In this document: one piece after another, positions 43,350 through 53,800 of the stretch
How the letters are laid out: the number at the start of each line of letters is the position of its first letter
Position numbering within the stretch: position 1 is the first letter of the stretch
DNA from: CAVUFH01 sp963740835
Lineage (GTDB): Bacteria; Actinomycetota; Acidimicrobiia; IMCC26256; PALSA-610
Direction of reading: 5' to 3'
NCBI GenBank assembly: GCA_963740835.1
Contig: CAVUFH010000003.1
Span: forward strand, 1,612,001 to 1,676,000
DNA length: 64,000 nucleotides
The notes under the pieces: model-generated
Told to the model about the DNA's origin: nothing
Seen by the model: the letters and a program-made list of their open reading frames with translations, nothing else
Databases searched by the model: none
Translations under genes and position numbers: made by a program

Positions 43350-44281
43350 AGCACGCCGACATCCTTGGGTTGATCGGGGACACGCCGCTCGTCGGTGTGC
43401 ACGCGCTGTCGCCCAATCCGGACGTCCGCATCTGGGCCAAGCTCGAAGGCCAGAACCCCGGCGGATCGTCGAAGGACCGCATCGCCCGCAAGATGATCGA
43501 GCTCGCGGAAGCCGACGGACGGCTGCAACCGGGCGCGACGATCCTCGAACCGTCGTCGGGCAACACAGGTATCGGGCTGGCGTTGGTCGCGAAGCTGCGC
43601 GGGTACTCGCTGCGCGTCGTGATGCCGGAGAACGTGTCAGTGGAGCGCCGCCAACTGCTCGAGATCTTCGGCGCGGAGATCACGCTGTCGCCGGGCGAGG
43701 AAGGCAGCAACGGCGCGATCCGCATGGCCGAGAAGATCGCGGCCGACCGGCCCGACTACGTGTTGCTGTTCCAGTACGGCAACCCCGCAAACCCGCTCGC
43801 GCACTACGAGGCGACCGGCCCGGAGATCCTGCGGGACTGTCCCGAGGTCGACGTGTTCGTCGCCGGGCTCGGCACGAGCGGCACGTTGATGGGCGCGGGT
43901 CGGTACCTCAAGGAGCAGAAGCCCGACGTGCGCGTCGTCGCGGTCGAGCCGCCCGCGGGTGAGCTGGTGCAGGGCCTGCGCAACCTCGATGACGGCTTCG
44001 TGCCGCCGATCTTCGATCCTGCGGTGCTCGACCGGAAGTTCATCGTGCGGCCGCGTGAATCGATCGAGTTCACCCGCCGCTTGCTCGACGAGTGCGGCGT
44101 GTTCGCCGGCATCTCCTCCGGTGCGGCCGCGGCCGGTGCGGTGAAGATGGCGGCCACGATGGACGCGGGCGCCATCGTCGTGTTGCTCCCCGATGGCGGC
44201 TGGAAGTACTTGTCGTCGGGCGCGTGGACCGATCCGATCGACGAGGTCGTCGAGCGCGCCACCCGCATCAACTACTGGTGA
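43346..44281 (+). CDS. cysM: Cysteine synthase CysM (O-phosphoserine/CysO-dependent type)
   Basis: A 311-residue PLP enzyme. PLP Lys is in GGSSKDRIA, the substrate loop is PSSGNTGIGLA, the phosphate-binding loop GLGTSGTLMGAG, and the C-terminal INYW closes the protein. In mycobacteria, CysM uses O-phosphoserine and CysO thiocarboxylate to make cysteine resistant to oxidant stress; linkage to mec and cysO supports the same here. TGATG overlap with the next gene. Confidence 0.92.
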   Translation: MKHADILGLIGDTPLVGVHALSPNPDVRIWAKLEGQNPGGSSKDRIARKMIELAEADGRLQPGATILEPSSGNTGIGLALVAKLRGYSLRVVMPENVSVERRQLLEIFGAEITLSPGEEGSNGAIRMAEKIAADRPDYVLLFQYGNPANPLAHYEATGPEILRDCPEVDVFVAGLGTSGTLMGAGRYLKEQKPDVRVVAVEPPAGELVQGLRNLDDGFVPPIFDPAVLDRKFIVRPRESIEFTRRLLDECGVFAGISSGAAAAGAVKMAATMDAGAIVVLLPDGGWKYLSSGAWTDPIDEVVERATRINYW

Positions 44282-45270
44282 TGCGCGATTCCGTCGAGGC
44301 GGCCGACATCGATGCGGCCGTCGCGGTCCTGCGACGGGGCGGCTTGGTCGCGTTCCCGACCGAGACCGTGTACGGGCTCGGCGCCGACGCCGGGAACGCC
44401 GGCGCGCTCGCGCGGCTGTACCGGGTGAAGGGCCGGCCGCTCGACCATCCGGTGATCGTCCACATCTCGGCCGGCACCGACCTCGGCGACTACGCGTGCG
44501 GGGTTCCCGATGTCGCGTACGCGCTGGCACGGGAATTCTGGCCGGGGCCACTCACGCTCGTGCTGCCGAAGCGGGCCGAGCGCATCGCGGACGCGGCCAC
44601 CGGCGGGCGCGCGACCGTCGCCCTGCGGGTGCCCGACCATCCGGTCGCGCTCGCGCTGCTCGACGCGTTCGGCGGTGGCATCGCCGCGCCGTCCGCCAAC
44701 CGGTTCGGACGCGTGAGCCCGACCACCGCCGACCACGTGCGCGCCGACCTCGGTACCGACGTCGATCTCGTGCTCGACGGCGGACCGAGCCGGGTCGGTG
44801 TCGAGTCGACGATCGTGGCGCTGACCGGTCCCGCGCCGCTCGTGCTGCGCGTCGGCGGGATCAGTGCGGCGGCGATCGAACGGGTCGTCGGCGCGCCCCT
44901 CGCGCGTCGCGATCGGGGCGAGATCGCGGCACCGGGCACGCTCGCGTCGCACTACGCGCCCACTGCCCGGGTCGAGATCACCGAGCCGGCCCGCGTCACC
45001 GAGCGCGCGCGCGTGCTCCTGGCATCCGGGCACCGGGTCGGGCTGCTCGCACTCGAAGTGCCGCTCGACATACCGGCCGCGCTCGTCGTGCTCGACCCGC
45101 CTGGCGACGTGGACGAGTACGCCCACGTGCTGTACGCGCGCCTGCGCGCGGCCGATGCCGCGGGGCTCGACGTGGTCCTCGCGGTCCTGCCGCCCGATAC
45201 CGGCGTGGGGGCCGCGGTACGTGACCGATTGCACAGAGCTTCTGCCGATCCGACGACGGCGCGGCAGTAG
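44281..45270 (+). CDS. Threonylcarbamoyl-AMP synthase (Sua5/TsaC)
   Basis: A 329-residue enzyme that makes threonylcarbamoyl-AMP for the t6A modification of tRNAs reading ANN codons. VAFPTETVYGLGADA, KGRPLDHPVIVHI, FWPGPLTLVL and SANRFGRVSPTTADHV are the YrdC hallmarks. The C-terminal 120 residues (APGTLASHYAPTARVEI) are the extra Sua5 domain, so it is the long form. It stands where another gene occurs in the mycobacterial order, between cysM and murI. Confidence 0.92.
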   Translation: MRDSVEAADIDAAVAVLRRGGLVAFPTETVYGLGADAGNAGALARLYRVKGRPLDHPVIVHISAGTDLGDYACGVPDVAYALAREFWPGPLTLVLPKRAERIADAATGGRATVALRVPDHPVALALLDAFGGGIAAPSANRFGRVSPTTADHVRADLGTDVDLVLDGGPSRVGVESTIVALTGPAPLVLRVGGISAAAIERVVGAPLARRDRGEIAAPGTLASHYAPTARVEITEPARVTERARVLLASGHRVGLLALEVPLDIPAALVVLDPPGDVDEYAHVLYARLRAADAAGLDVVLAVLPPDTGVGAAVRDRLHRASADPTTARQ

Positions 45271-45281
45271 CGTTGGTAGCG

Positions 45282-46082
45282 ATGACGCGTGACGGGCGTC
45301 CGATCGGCGTGTTCGACAGTGGCCTCGGAGGGCTCACCGTCGTGCGCTCCCTCATCGACCTGCTGCCGGAGGAAGACATCGTGTACTTCGGCGACACCGG
45401 CCGGTTCCCCTACGGACCCAAACCCGCCGACGAGGTGTGCAAGTACTCGTTCGAGATCACTGACCGCCTCCTAGATCGTCGCATCAAGATGCTCGTCGTC
45501 GCGTGCAACAGCGCTGCGGCCGCGGCGCTGGAGCAGTTGCAGGCGCGCGTCGACATCCCGGTCATCGGCGTGATCGCGCCCGGCATCCGCGCCGCGCGCC
45601 AGGTGACGCAGACGGGACGCGTCGGCGTGATCGGTACCGTCGGCACGATCTCGTCCGGCGCATACCAGCGCGCGGCCGCGGACTTCGCGCCCGACATCGC
45701 CCTTACGTGCGCGGCGTGCCCCGGCTTCGTCGAGTTCGTCGAAGCGGGCGACGTCGAATCCGACCAGGTGCACGTCCTCGCCCAGCGACTCCTCGCGCCG
45801 GTCATCGATGCGGATGTCGACACGCTCGTGCTCGGCTGCACGCACTACCCGCTGCTCGCCCGCACGATCGGCGACGTCATGGGTCACGATGTGGTCCTCG
45901 TGTCGAGCGCCGACGAGACTGCGTTCGAGGTCCGCGAGATCCTGCAGGCCGACATTCGCGTGCCGATGGGTAGAGGAAGGCACGAGTTCATCACCAGTGG
46001 TGACGTCGAGACCTTCCGCCACCTCGGCGTGAGGTTCCTGGGCCCGGAGGTCGATCGAGTGGAGGCGTGGTCGTGGAACTGA
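45282..46082 (+). CDS. murI: Glutamate racemase MurI
   Basis: A 266-residue enzyme producing D-glutamate for peptidoglycan. IGVFDSGLGGLTVVRSL, FGDTGRFPYGPK, catalytic Cys in VVACNSAAAAAL and the second Cys in LVLGCTHYPLL are intact. ATG 45282 was preferred to TTG 45273. Its 3' end overlaps the next gene by 16 bases. Confidence 0.95.
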   Translation: MTRDGRPIGVFDSGLGGLTVVRSLIDLLPEEDIVYFGDTGRFPYGPKPADEVCKYSFEITDRLLDRRIKMLVVACNSAAAAALEQLQARVDIPVIGVIAPGIRAARQVTQTGRVGVIGTVGTISSGAYQRAAADFAPDIALTCAACPGFVEFVEAGDVESDQVHVLAQRLLAPVIDADVDTLVLGCTHYPLLARTIGDVMGHDVVLVSSADETAFEVREILQADIRVPMGRGRHEFITSGDVETFRHLGVRFLGPEVDRVEAWSWN

Positions 46083-46801
46083 CGGTGCTCGGCTGCTCGG
46101 GCTCGTACGGTTCGCCCGCGGGCGGCGCGTGTAGCGGCTATCTCGTGCGCGCGGGCGACCAGGTGCTGTGGCTCGATTGCGGTAACGGATCCTTCGCGAA
46201 CCTGCAGCAGCACATCAATCCCGCAGACCTCACCGCGGTGATCATCACGCACGCGCACCCCGACCACTGCGTCGACCTGTACGGCCTGCACGTACTGAAC
46301 AAGTACGGCCTCGAACGCAACTGTCTACCGGTGTACGCGCCGGAAGGTGTCGAGAAGCAACTCGAAGGCCTCGTCGGTGAATGGACCGACACCTTCGACT
46401 GGCGCATGGTCGGTGACGGCGACGCGGTCGCGATCGACGGCGTCGACGTGTCCTTCTCGCGCACCGACCACCCGCCGCCGACGGTCGCGGTCGAGGTCGC
46501 GCATGACCGCAAGCGGCTCGTGTACACGTCCGACACCGGACCGTTGTGGTCCTGCGATGCGTTCGGCGCGGGCGCGGACCTCGTGGTCTCGGAAGCGACG
46601 TACCAGCACGACGACATTCGGGCTCCCATCCACCTCTCGGCGCGGCAGGCCGGCGAAGCGGCGCGCGCGGCCGGGGCGCGGCACTTGATGCTCACGCACC
46701 TGTGGCCGGCGATCGACCCGATAGCCTCCGTCGAAGAGGGTTCGGAAGCGTTCGGCAAGGCAGTGGTGCTCGCTGCCCCGCACCTCGTCACCCGCATCTG
46801 A
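46067..46801 (+). CDS. MBL-fold hydrolase, Rv1339-like cyclic-nucleotide phosphodiesterase
   Basis: A 244-residue metallo-beta-lactamase-fold protein. Metal motif THAHPDHCVDL, His in FSRTDHPPPT, Asp in YTSDTGPL and His in LTHLWP. It sits between murI and rph exactly like Rv1339, which has been reported to hydrolyse cAMP; activity here is inferred by position and family. GTG 46067 overlaps murI. Confidence 0.85.
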   Translation: MVVELTVLGCSGSYGSPAGGACSGYLVRAGDQVLWLDCGNGSFANLQQHINPADLTAVIITHAHPDHCVDLYGLHVLNKYGLERNCLPVYAPEGVEKQLEGLVGEWTDTFDWRMVGDGDAVAIDGVDVSFSRTDHPPPTVAVEVAHDRKRLVYTSDTGPLWSCDAFGAGADLVVSEATYQHDDIRAPIHLSARQAGEAARAAGARHLMLTHLWPAIDPIASVEEGSEAFGKAVVLAAPHLVTRI

Positions 46802-46843
46802 TCCTGTTCCCTGCGAGTCACGCCACCGAGCACTGAGCGAACC

Positions 46844-47581
46844 ATGACCACACGCGCGTCCGGCCGCACCCCTTCCGATCTCCGTCCCGTCACGTTCACA
46901 CGTGACTACACCGACATGGCCGCAGGCTCGGTGCTCGTCGAGTTCGGTCGCACGCGTGTGCTGTGCACCGCATCCGTCGAGAGTCGTACCCCGCCGTGGC
47001 TCAAAGGTTCGGGGAAGGGCTGGGTGACGGGGGAGTACTCGATGCTCCCAGGTTCGTCGCCGGAGCGGGTCGAACGCGAAGCGTCGCGCGGCAAGCAGTC
47101 GGGTCGCACGCAGGAGATCCAGCGGCTGATCGGGCGCTCGCTGCGTGCCGTCACCGATCTGCGCCGCATGCCCGACACGCAGATCACCGTCGACTGCGAT
47201 GTGCTTCAGGCCGACGGTGGCACTCGTACCGCGTCGATCTGTGGCGGATGGATCGCGCTGCACGACGCGTGCTCGCGTCTCGTCGCCACCGGCGCGCTCG
47301 CCACACATCCGGTGCTCGAGCCGTGCGCGGCGATCTCGGTCGGCATGATCGACGGCACACCGATGCTCGACCTCGAGTACTCCGAGGACGTGCGCGCCGA
47401 GACGGACATGAACGTGGTGATGACCGCGTCGGGCCGGTTCGTCGAGGTGCAGGGCACTGCGGAAGGGCTCGCGTTCACCCGCGACGAGCTCGACGCGCTG
47501 CTGAAGCTGGCCGAGCTCGGCATCACCGAGATCGTCGCCGCGCAGCAGGAGATGGTCTCCGAGCCGCCTGCGCCTCGCTGA
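46844..47581 (+). CDS. rph: Ribonuclease PH
   Basis: A 245-residue phosphorolytic exoribonuclease that trims tRNA 3' ends. SVLVEFGRTRVLCTASVE, GKGWVTGEYSMLPGSSPERV, GRTQEIQRLIGRSLRAV and QADGGTRTASICGGW are strongly conserved. Same order as mycobacterial rphA, followed after 13 bases by the HAM1 gene. Confidence 0.95.
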   Translation: MTTRASGRTPSDLRPVTFTRDYTDMAAGSVLVEFGRTRVLCTASVESRTPPWLKGSGKGWVTGEYSMLPGSSPERVEREASRGKQSGRTQEIQRLIGRSLRAVTDLRRMPDTQITVDCDVLQADGGTRTASICGGWIALHDACSRLVATGALATHPVLEPCAAISVGMIDGTPMLDLEYSEDVRAETDMNVVMTASGRFVEVQGTAEGLAFTRDELDALLKLAELGITEIVAAQQEMVSEPPAPR

Positions 47582-47594
47582 AGCCGGATTTCGG

Positions 47595-48278
47595 TTGAAG
47601 CTCCTCCTGCCGCTGGTGCTCGCGACCGGCAACGCCGACAAAGCGCGCGAGATCGTCGAGATCCTCGTTGATCATGCCGACGAACCGGTTGTGGCGTGGG
47701 CGGTCACGGTCGGAACCGCGACATTCGGCTATCTGCTCGACCGGCCCGCCGACATCGCGGCGACAGTCGAGCGCACGCCCGCGCCGACCGAGGCGCCGGA
47801 TGTCGAAGAGACCGGCGCGACGCTCGAAGAGAACGCGCGCATCAAGGCGAGCGCACTGGCCGGTGCGCTCGGGGTGCCGGCGCTCGCCGACGACACAGGG
47901 CTTGAGGTCGACGCGCTCGGCGGCGCGCCGGGCGTGTACTCGGCACGGTACGCGGGCGCGCGCGCGAGCTACACCGACAACGTCGACAAGCTCCTTGCTG
48001 CCCTCGGGGACCGCCGCGATCGCAGCGCGCGCTTCGCCACGGTCGCGATGGCGCGCTGGCCCGACGGCCGCGAGCTCGCGGTGCGCGGCGAGATCGAAGG
48101 GGCCATCGCGCCGGCAGCACGCGGGCGAGAGGGCTTCGGTTACGACCCCGTGTTCGTGCCCGTCGAGGGAGACGGTCGCACGTTTGCGGAGATGACCGCG
48201 GCCGAGAAACATGCACTCTCGCACCGCGGGCGCGCGTTCCGAGCGCTCGTGGAAGTGCTGGTCGATCCGGAGGAGTGA
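47595..48278 (+). CDS. rdgB: dITP/XTP pyrophosphatase (RdgB/HAM1)
   Basis: A 227-residue house-cleaning nucleotidase that removes dITP and XTP. LVLATGNADKAREI, ETGATLEENARIKA, ADDTGLEVDALGGAPGVYSA and GREGFGYDPVFVP are the family blocks. Between the first two lies an unusual extra stretch of about 20 residues (VDHADEPVVAWAVTVGTATF). TTG 47595. Last gene of the conserved block. Confidence 0.9.
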   Translation: MKLLLPLVLATGNADKAREIVEILVDHADEPVVAWAVTVGTATFGYLLDRPADIAATVERTPAPTEAPDVEETGATLEENARIKASALAGALGVPALADDTGLEVDALGGAPGVYSARYAGARASYTDNVDKLLAALGDRRDRSARFATVAMARWPDGRELAVRGEIEGAIAPAARGREGFGYDPVFVPVEGDGRTFAEMTAAEKHALSHRGRAFRALVEVLVDPEE

Positions 48279-48279
48279 A

Positions 48280-49221
<942 letters not shown>

Positions 49222-49222
49222 C

Positions 49223-50140
49223 ATGGCCTTGGACCACCAAGCCCAGAGCCTCTGCGACGCGATCAACGCGCTCGGCGGCGCGCCCGCGAGCGACGAGCTC
49301 CTCCGGGAAGCGCGCGACGGGCTCGCGATGCTCCACGCGTCCGGCGCAGGCCCGGCCGAAGAGGTGTACGCGATCGGAGACCTCGACGCCGACGGCGTGC
49401 CGGTGCGCGTCTACCGGCCGTCACCCGCCGACGGGCTGCCGGTTGTCGTCTACTTCCACGGCGGCGGGTGGACCATCGGCAGCGTCGACGTCTACGACCC
49501 GATCACGCGCGGGCTCGCCAACGCCGCCAACGCGATCGTCGTATCGGTCGAGTACCGCCTCGCACCGGAGCACCCCTTTCCGGAACCGCTCGACGACTGC
49601 TGGACGGCGCTCGAGTGGGTCACCAAGAACACGTCGCTGTTCGAAGGCGACGCGCACCGCATTGCCGTCGCCGGCGACAGCGCGGGCGGCAACCTCGCCG
49701 CGGTGTGCGCGCTGATGGCGCGCGACGCCGGGCTCCCGCTCGCGTTGCAGGTCCTCATCTATCCGGCGACCGACGCGAGCATGACATCGGTGTCGTACAC
49801 CGACAACGGCGAGGGCTACCTGCTCGAAGCCAGGCAGATGCGTTGGTTCTACGACTGTTACACGCGCGGTGGCGCCGACGTCGCCGATTGGCACGTGTCA
49901 CCGTTGCGCGCACCGGATGTCGCGGGTGTCGCACCCGCGGTTGTCATCACCGCGGAGTACGACCCGCTCCGCGACGAAGGCGAGGCGTACGCCACGCGTC
50001 TCGCCGACGCGGGTGTACCGGTCGAGCAGACGCGGTACGACGGCACGATCCATGCGTTCTGCGCCCTCCCCGCCGTCCTCGACCAAGGCCGCGTCGCGAT
50101 GACCCAGGTCGCAACCGCATTGCAGAAGGCCTTTTCTTAG
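49223..50140 (+). CDS. Alpha/beta-hydrolase esterase, HSL family (copy 2)
   Basis: A 305-residue paralogue of the previous gene. YFHGGGWTIGSVDVYDP, AGDSAGGNLAAVCALMARD, TAEYDPLRDEGEAYATRLAD and His in TIHAFCAL. It begins one base after the previous stop and is probably co-transcribed. Two esterases side by side suggest a broad ester- or lipid-degrading role (inference). Confidence 0.85.
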   Translation: MALDHQAQSLCDAINALGGAPASDELLREARDGLAMLHASGAGPAEEVYAIGDLDADGVPVRVYRPSPADGLPVVVYFHGGGWTIGSVDVYDPITRGLANAANAIVVSVEYRLAPEHPFPEPLDDCWTALEWVTKNTSLFEGDAHRIAVAGDSAGGNLAAVCALMARDAGLPLALQVLIYPATDASMTSVSYTDNGEGYLLEARQMRWFYDCYTRGGADVADWHVSPLRAPDVAGVAPAVVITAEYDPLRDEGEAYATRLADAGVPVEQTRYDGTIHAFCALPAVLDQGRVAMTQVATALQKAFS

Positions 50141-50208
50141 ATGGTTGGGCAGCGGACCGAAGCCGTCTCGCCGCAGGCCTCTCGGCGTAGGGAGCGGGTG
50201 GGATAGGG

Positions 50209-50766
50209 ATGGCAGTTCTGGATGTGGCGGGTTTCGTTGCGGACCTGAAGGACCATGCCGTCGAGCACGGCTTCCACGTGCACGACGAACGACACTTCGT
50301 CGAGAGCTACTCCCTCCGTCAGACGTGGGAAGTGGACGTGCATCCCGAAGAGGGGTGTGAAGGTCCGGTCGACCTCTACTTGAGCATGGAGATCGATCCG
50401 CGCGTCCTGCTCGGCTTCGAGGACGCGGTCATCAACCTCGACGACGACGACGAACCCGACGACGCGTTCCACTTCCCGTTGAATTTCACGTGGGCGCTCC
50501 CGCCGCTGCCCCAGGGCCCGGACCTGCTCGTGCTCGCGACCGAGCTCGCCGGCATCGGCGGCCCCGACCTCCCGCTCGAGGTCTCGGCCACCGACTCGTT
50601 CCCGAGCGCGACCGACGCGCCGGAGCGCACGCTGCGCATCGTCGCCCACCAGAGCGTCTCGCTGCTCGGCATCCGCCGGGCCGAAGAAGTGCCGTGTGAA
50701 ACGCTCGAGCGGTGCCTCGCGGTGAGCCGCTACCTGCTCGACCACGCGAGCGACTGGCTCGCCTGA
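50209..50766 (+). CDS. Conserved hypothetical acidic protein
   Basis: A 185-residue soluble protein with no recognised family. Notable stretches are RQTWEVDVHPEEGCEGPVDL, an acidic patch INLDDDDEPDD, and a Leu-rich helical end CLAVSRYLLDHASDWLA. There are no membrane segments or signal. ATG 50209 has a GGATAGGG upstream. It converges on ileS with a hairpin between. Confidence 0.55.
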   Translation: MAVLDVAGFVADLKDHAVEHGFHVHDERHFVESYSLRQTWEVDVHPEEGCEGPVDLYLSMEIDPRVLLGFEDAVINLDDDDEPDDAFHFPLNFTWALPPLPQGPDLLVLATELAGIGGPDLPLEVSATDSFPSATDAPERTLRIVAHQSVSLLGIRRAEEVPCETLERCLAVSRYLLDHASDWLA

Positions 50767-50771
50767 ACCCA

Positions 50772-50823
50772 GGTTTTGGCGACAATCGGCGACCGCCACG
50801 GTCGGTAATTTGTCGCCAAAACC
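50772..50823. terminator. Hairpin terminator sharing a 24-base repeat
   Basis: Arms GGTTTTGGCGACAA (50772-50785) and its complement (50810-50823) close over an inner stem CGACCG/CGGTCG (50790-50795, 50799-50804). It lies between convergent genes. The first 24 bases equal those in the hairpin at 33835-33858 (opposite orientation). Confidence 0.75.
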
Positions 50824-50831
50824 GAGCGCGG

Positions 50832-53800
50832 TTACGACCGGGCGACGGTTGCGAGGACCGTTGCACCCGCGAGCTTGAACTCCCGGGTGGCGACTGCGTC
50901 GGCGAGGCCGTCGAACGTGACGTCGGTCGCGAGGACTTCGGCGGCGATCGTCGCGAGGTGTGCTTCGGCCGCGTCGCGCAGCTCGGTGTCTTCGATCTGC
51001 AGACCCAGATGGATCCGGTCGCTGACCTCGAGCCCGGCTTCGCGGCGCAGGGTCTGCACGTTGCGGATGACGTCGCGCGCCCAGCCTTCGTGGATCAGCG
51101 AGTCATCGAGACGGGTGTCGAGGGCGATGACGATGCCCGACTGCGTCTCCGCGGTCTTCACCCCGTGGGCCGCGTGGCGCTCGAACGTGAACATCTCCGG
51201 CGGCAGGTCGTCGGTCCAACCCGGGAGGCGGACCGAACGGCCGCTGCGGATCGATTCGATGGCATCGGCGCGATCGTCGTCGGTCAGCTCCTCGAGCTCG
51301 CCCTTGGTCGCGTCGAGCTGGTTCCGCAGCACGGGCCCGGCCCGGCGGAAATCGAGCGAGAGGTGGTCTTCCTCGAGCGCGGAGAGGTCTTCGGCGAAGT
51401 CGACGCGCTTGACGTTGAGCTCCGTCGCGATCGTCTCCTGCTGCGCGGCCAAGGCCACCCGCGTCTCGGGCTCAGCGACGATCGTCACCGACGGCAGCGG
51501 CTGGCGGACACGGAGCTTCGCCTCTTCGCGCAGCCGCAGCGCGGTGCTGATGACGGCCCGCACGGACCGGGTCGCTTCCAGGAGCTCTTCGTCGCGCCAG
51601 GCCGCGAGCGTCTCGGGCCAGAGCGCGTGGTGGACCGACTCGGGCGTGTCTGCGCCTTCGGGTGAGAACTTGCGGATCACCTGCTGCCAGAGCGCGTCGG
51701 TTACGAACGGCACGATCGGCGCCAATACGAGAATCGCGGCGCGGAGCGCGACGAACAGCGACGAGTGGCACGCCAACTTGTCAGCGTCGTCCGACGCTCG
51801 CCAGAAGCGGCGGCGGTTCACGCGCACGTACCAGTTCGACACCTCTTCGGCGAAGTCCTCGAACTCGCGCACCGTCGTCGGCGTGTCCTCGCGCTTCATG
51901 GCGTCGGTCGCGACGTCGATGAGCTGCGCGGTGCGCGCCAGCAGCCAGCGATCGGTGAGGTGCAGCTGGTCGCCGAGTGTGCCGGGCTCGACCATCTCGA
52001 CGCGGTCGATGCTCGCGTACGTGTCGAAGAACGACGCGATGTTCCACAACCCCGCGAGCCGCCGTTGCGCCTGCGCGCCTGCGTCGTATCCGAAGCGCGC
52101 TTCCGAACCAGGCGGTTGGCGCGAGAACAGATAGCGGATCGGGTCTGCACCGATCTCGGCGACCGCGTCGTCGAAGCGGATCATGTGGCCCGTCTTCGAG
52201 AACTTCTCGCCCGTCTCCGAGATCACCCGCTCGTATGACAGCACCCGCTCGTACGGTGCCCGGCCCTCGAGCACGACGCTCATGAAGAGCATCGAATAGA
52301 ACCAGAGCCGCACCTGCTCGCGCATCTCGGTGATCCACTCGGCCGGGAAGCGCGACTTCCAGCCTTCGGGATCGTCGAAGTAGCCGAGCGTCGAGAACGG
52401 GACGATGCCGGCATCGAGCCAGCAGTCGCCGACCTCGGGCACCCGTGCCGCCGGTGCTGCGCACGACGCGCAGCGGATCTTGATGTCGTCGATCCACGGG
52501 CGGTGCAGCTCCGGCAGCGCGTCGACGCGCTCCGGTTCGAACGCGCGCTCGCGCAGCTCCGCGCGCGAACCGACCACGGTGAGCTCGTTGCAGTCCTCGC
52601 AGCGGTAGAAGGGGAGGGGCAGCCCCCAGTAGCGCTTGCGCGAGATGCACCAGTCGCCCATGTTGTGCAGCCAGTCGTCCATGCGGCTGCCGATGTGCGA
52701 CGGGTCCCACTCGACCGTGTGCGCGGCGGCGAGCATCGGCTCGCGCACGTCGTCGACACTGATGAACCACTCGTACACGAGCCGGAAGAGCACGTGGCTC
52801 TTGCAGCGCCAGCACACGGGAACGCTGTGCGGGTACAGCTCGTCTCTGATGACGCGGTCGGCGACGTGCAGGCGCTCCGCGATCTCGTCGCCGACGCCGG
52901 CCGCGTTGCGGCCGTCGAGCCAATCGAAACCGTCGACATAATTCCCTTGCCCGTCGATCGGTGCGATGACGGCGAGCGAGTGTTCTTTGCTGAGCTCGTA
53001 GTCCTCGGGGCCGCAGCCGGGCGCGATGTGGACGATGCCAGTGCCCTCTTCCGGATCGATCTCGTCCCACGGGATGACGATGTGGCGCACCGGCTGCTGT
53101 ACCGGGAGGTGCGGGAAGAACGTCTCGAACTCGAGGCCGACGAGCTCGGCGCCCTCGAGCGAACGCAACACCGCATCGTCGACGAACCCGAGCCGCTTGC
53201 GCGCCGCCGCGCTCATCACCAGCCGGCGACCGTCGAAGTCGATCTCCTCGTAGCGCAGCGTCGGGTGCACGGCGGCCGCGACGTTCGCGGGCAGCGTCCA
53301 CGGCGTGGTCGTCCACAGCACGAGCTCGCGTCCGCTGCCGTCCTTCAAGGGCGCGGCGACGTACAGCGAGAGATCCTCGGTCTCGACGTACGAGCCGAGC
53401 ATCTCGTGCTGCGAAAGGCTGGTGCCGCAACGCGTGCACCACGGCAGCGGCACGTGACCTTCGTACAGGTAGGCGCGCTCGAAGCACTTCTGGAGGAACA
53501 GCCAGATCGCTTCGATGTTGTCGTCCGAGTACGTGAAGTAGGAGTTGTCCCAATCCATCCACTGCCCGAGGCGGGCGGACTGCTCGGCGATCACCTGCGC
53601 GTACTCGTCGACCCGTTCGCGGCACGCCTGCGAGAAGTTGTCGAGTCCGAACGCCTCGATGTCGGGCTTCCCCTTGAAGCCGAGCGCCCGCTCGACCTCG
53701 ACCTCGACCCAGAGGCCCTGGCAGTCGAAGCCGTTCTGATAGCGGCAGCTCTGGCCCTGCATCGCGTGGAAGCGGATGACGGCGTCCTTCAGCGTGCGGC

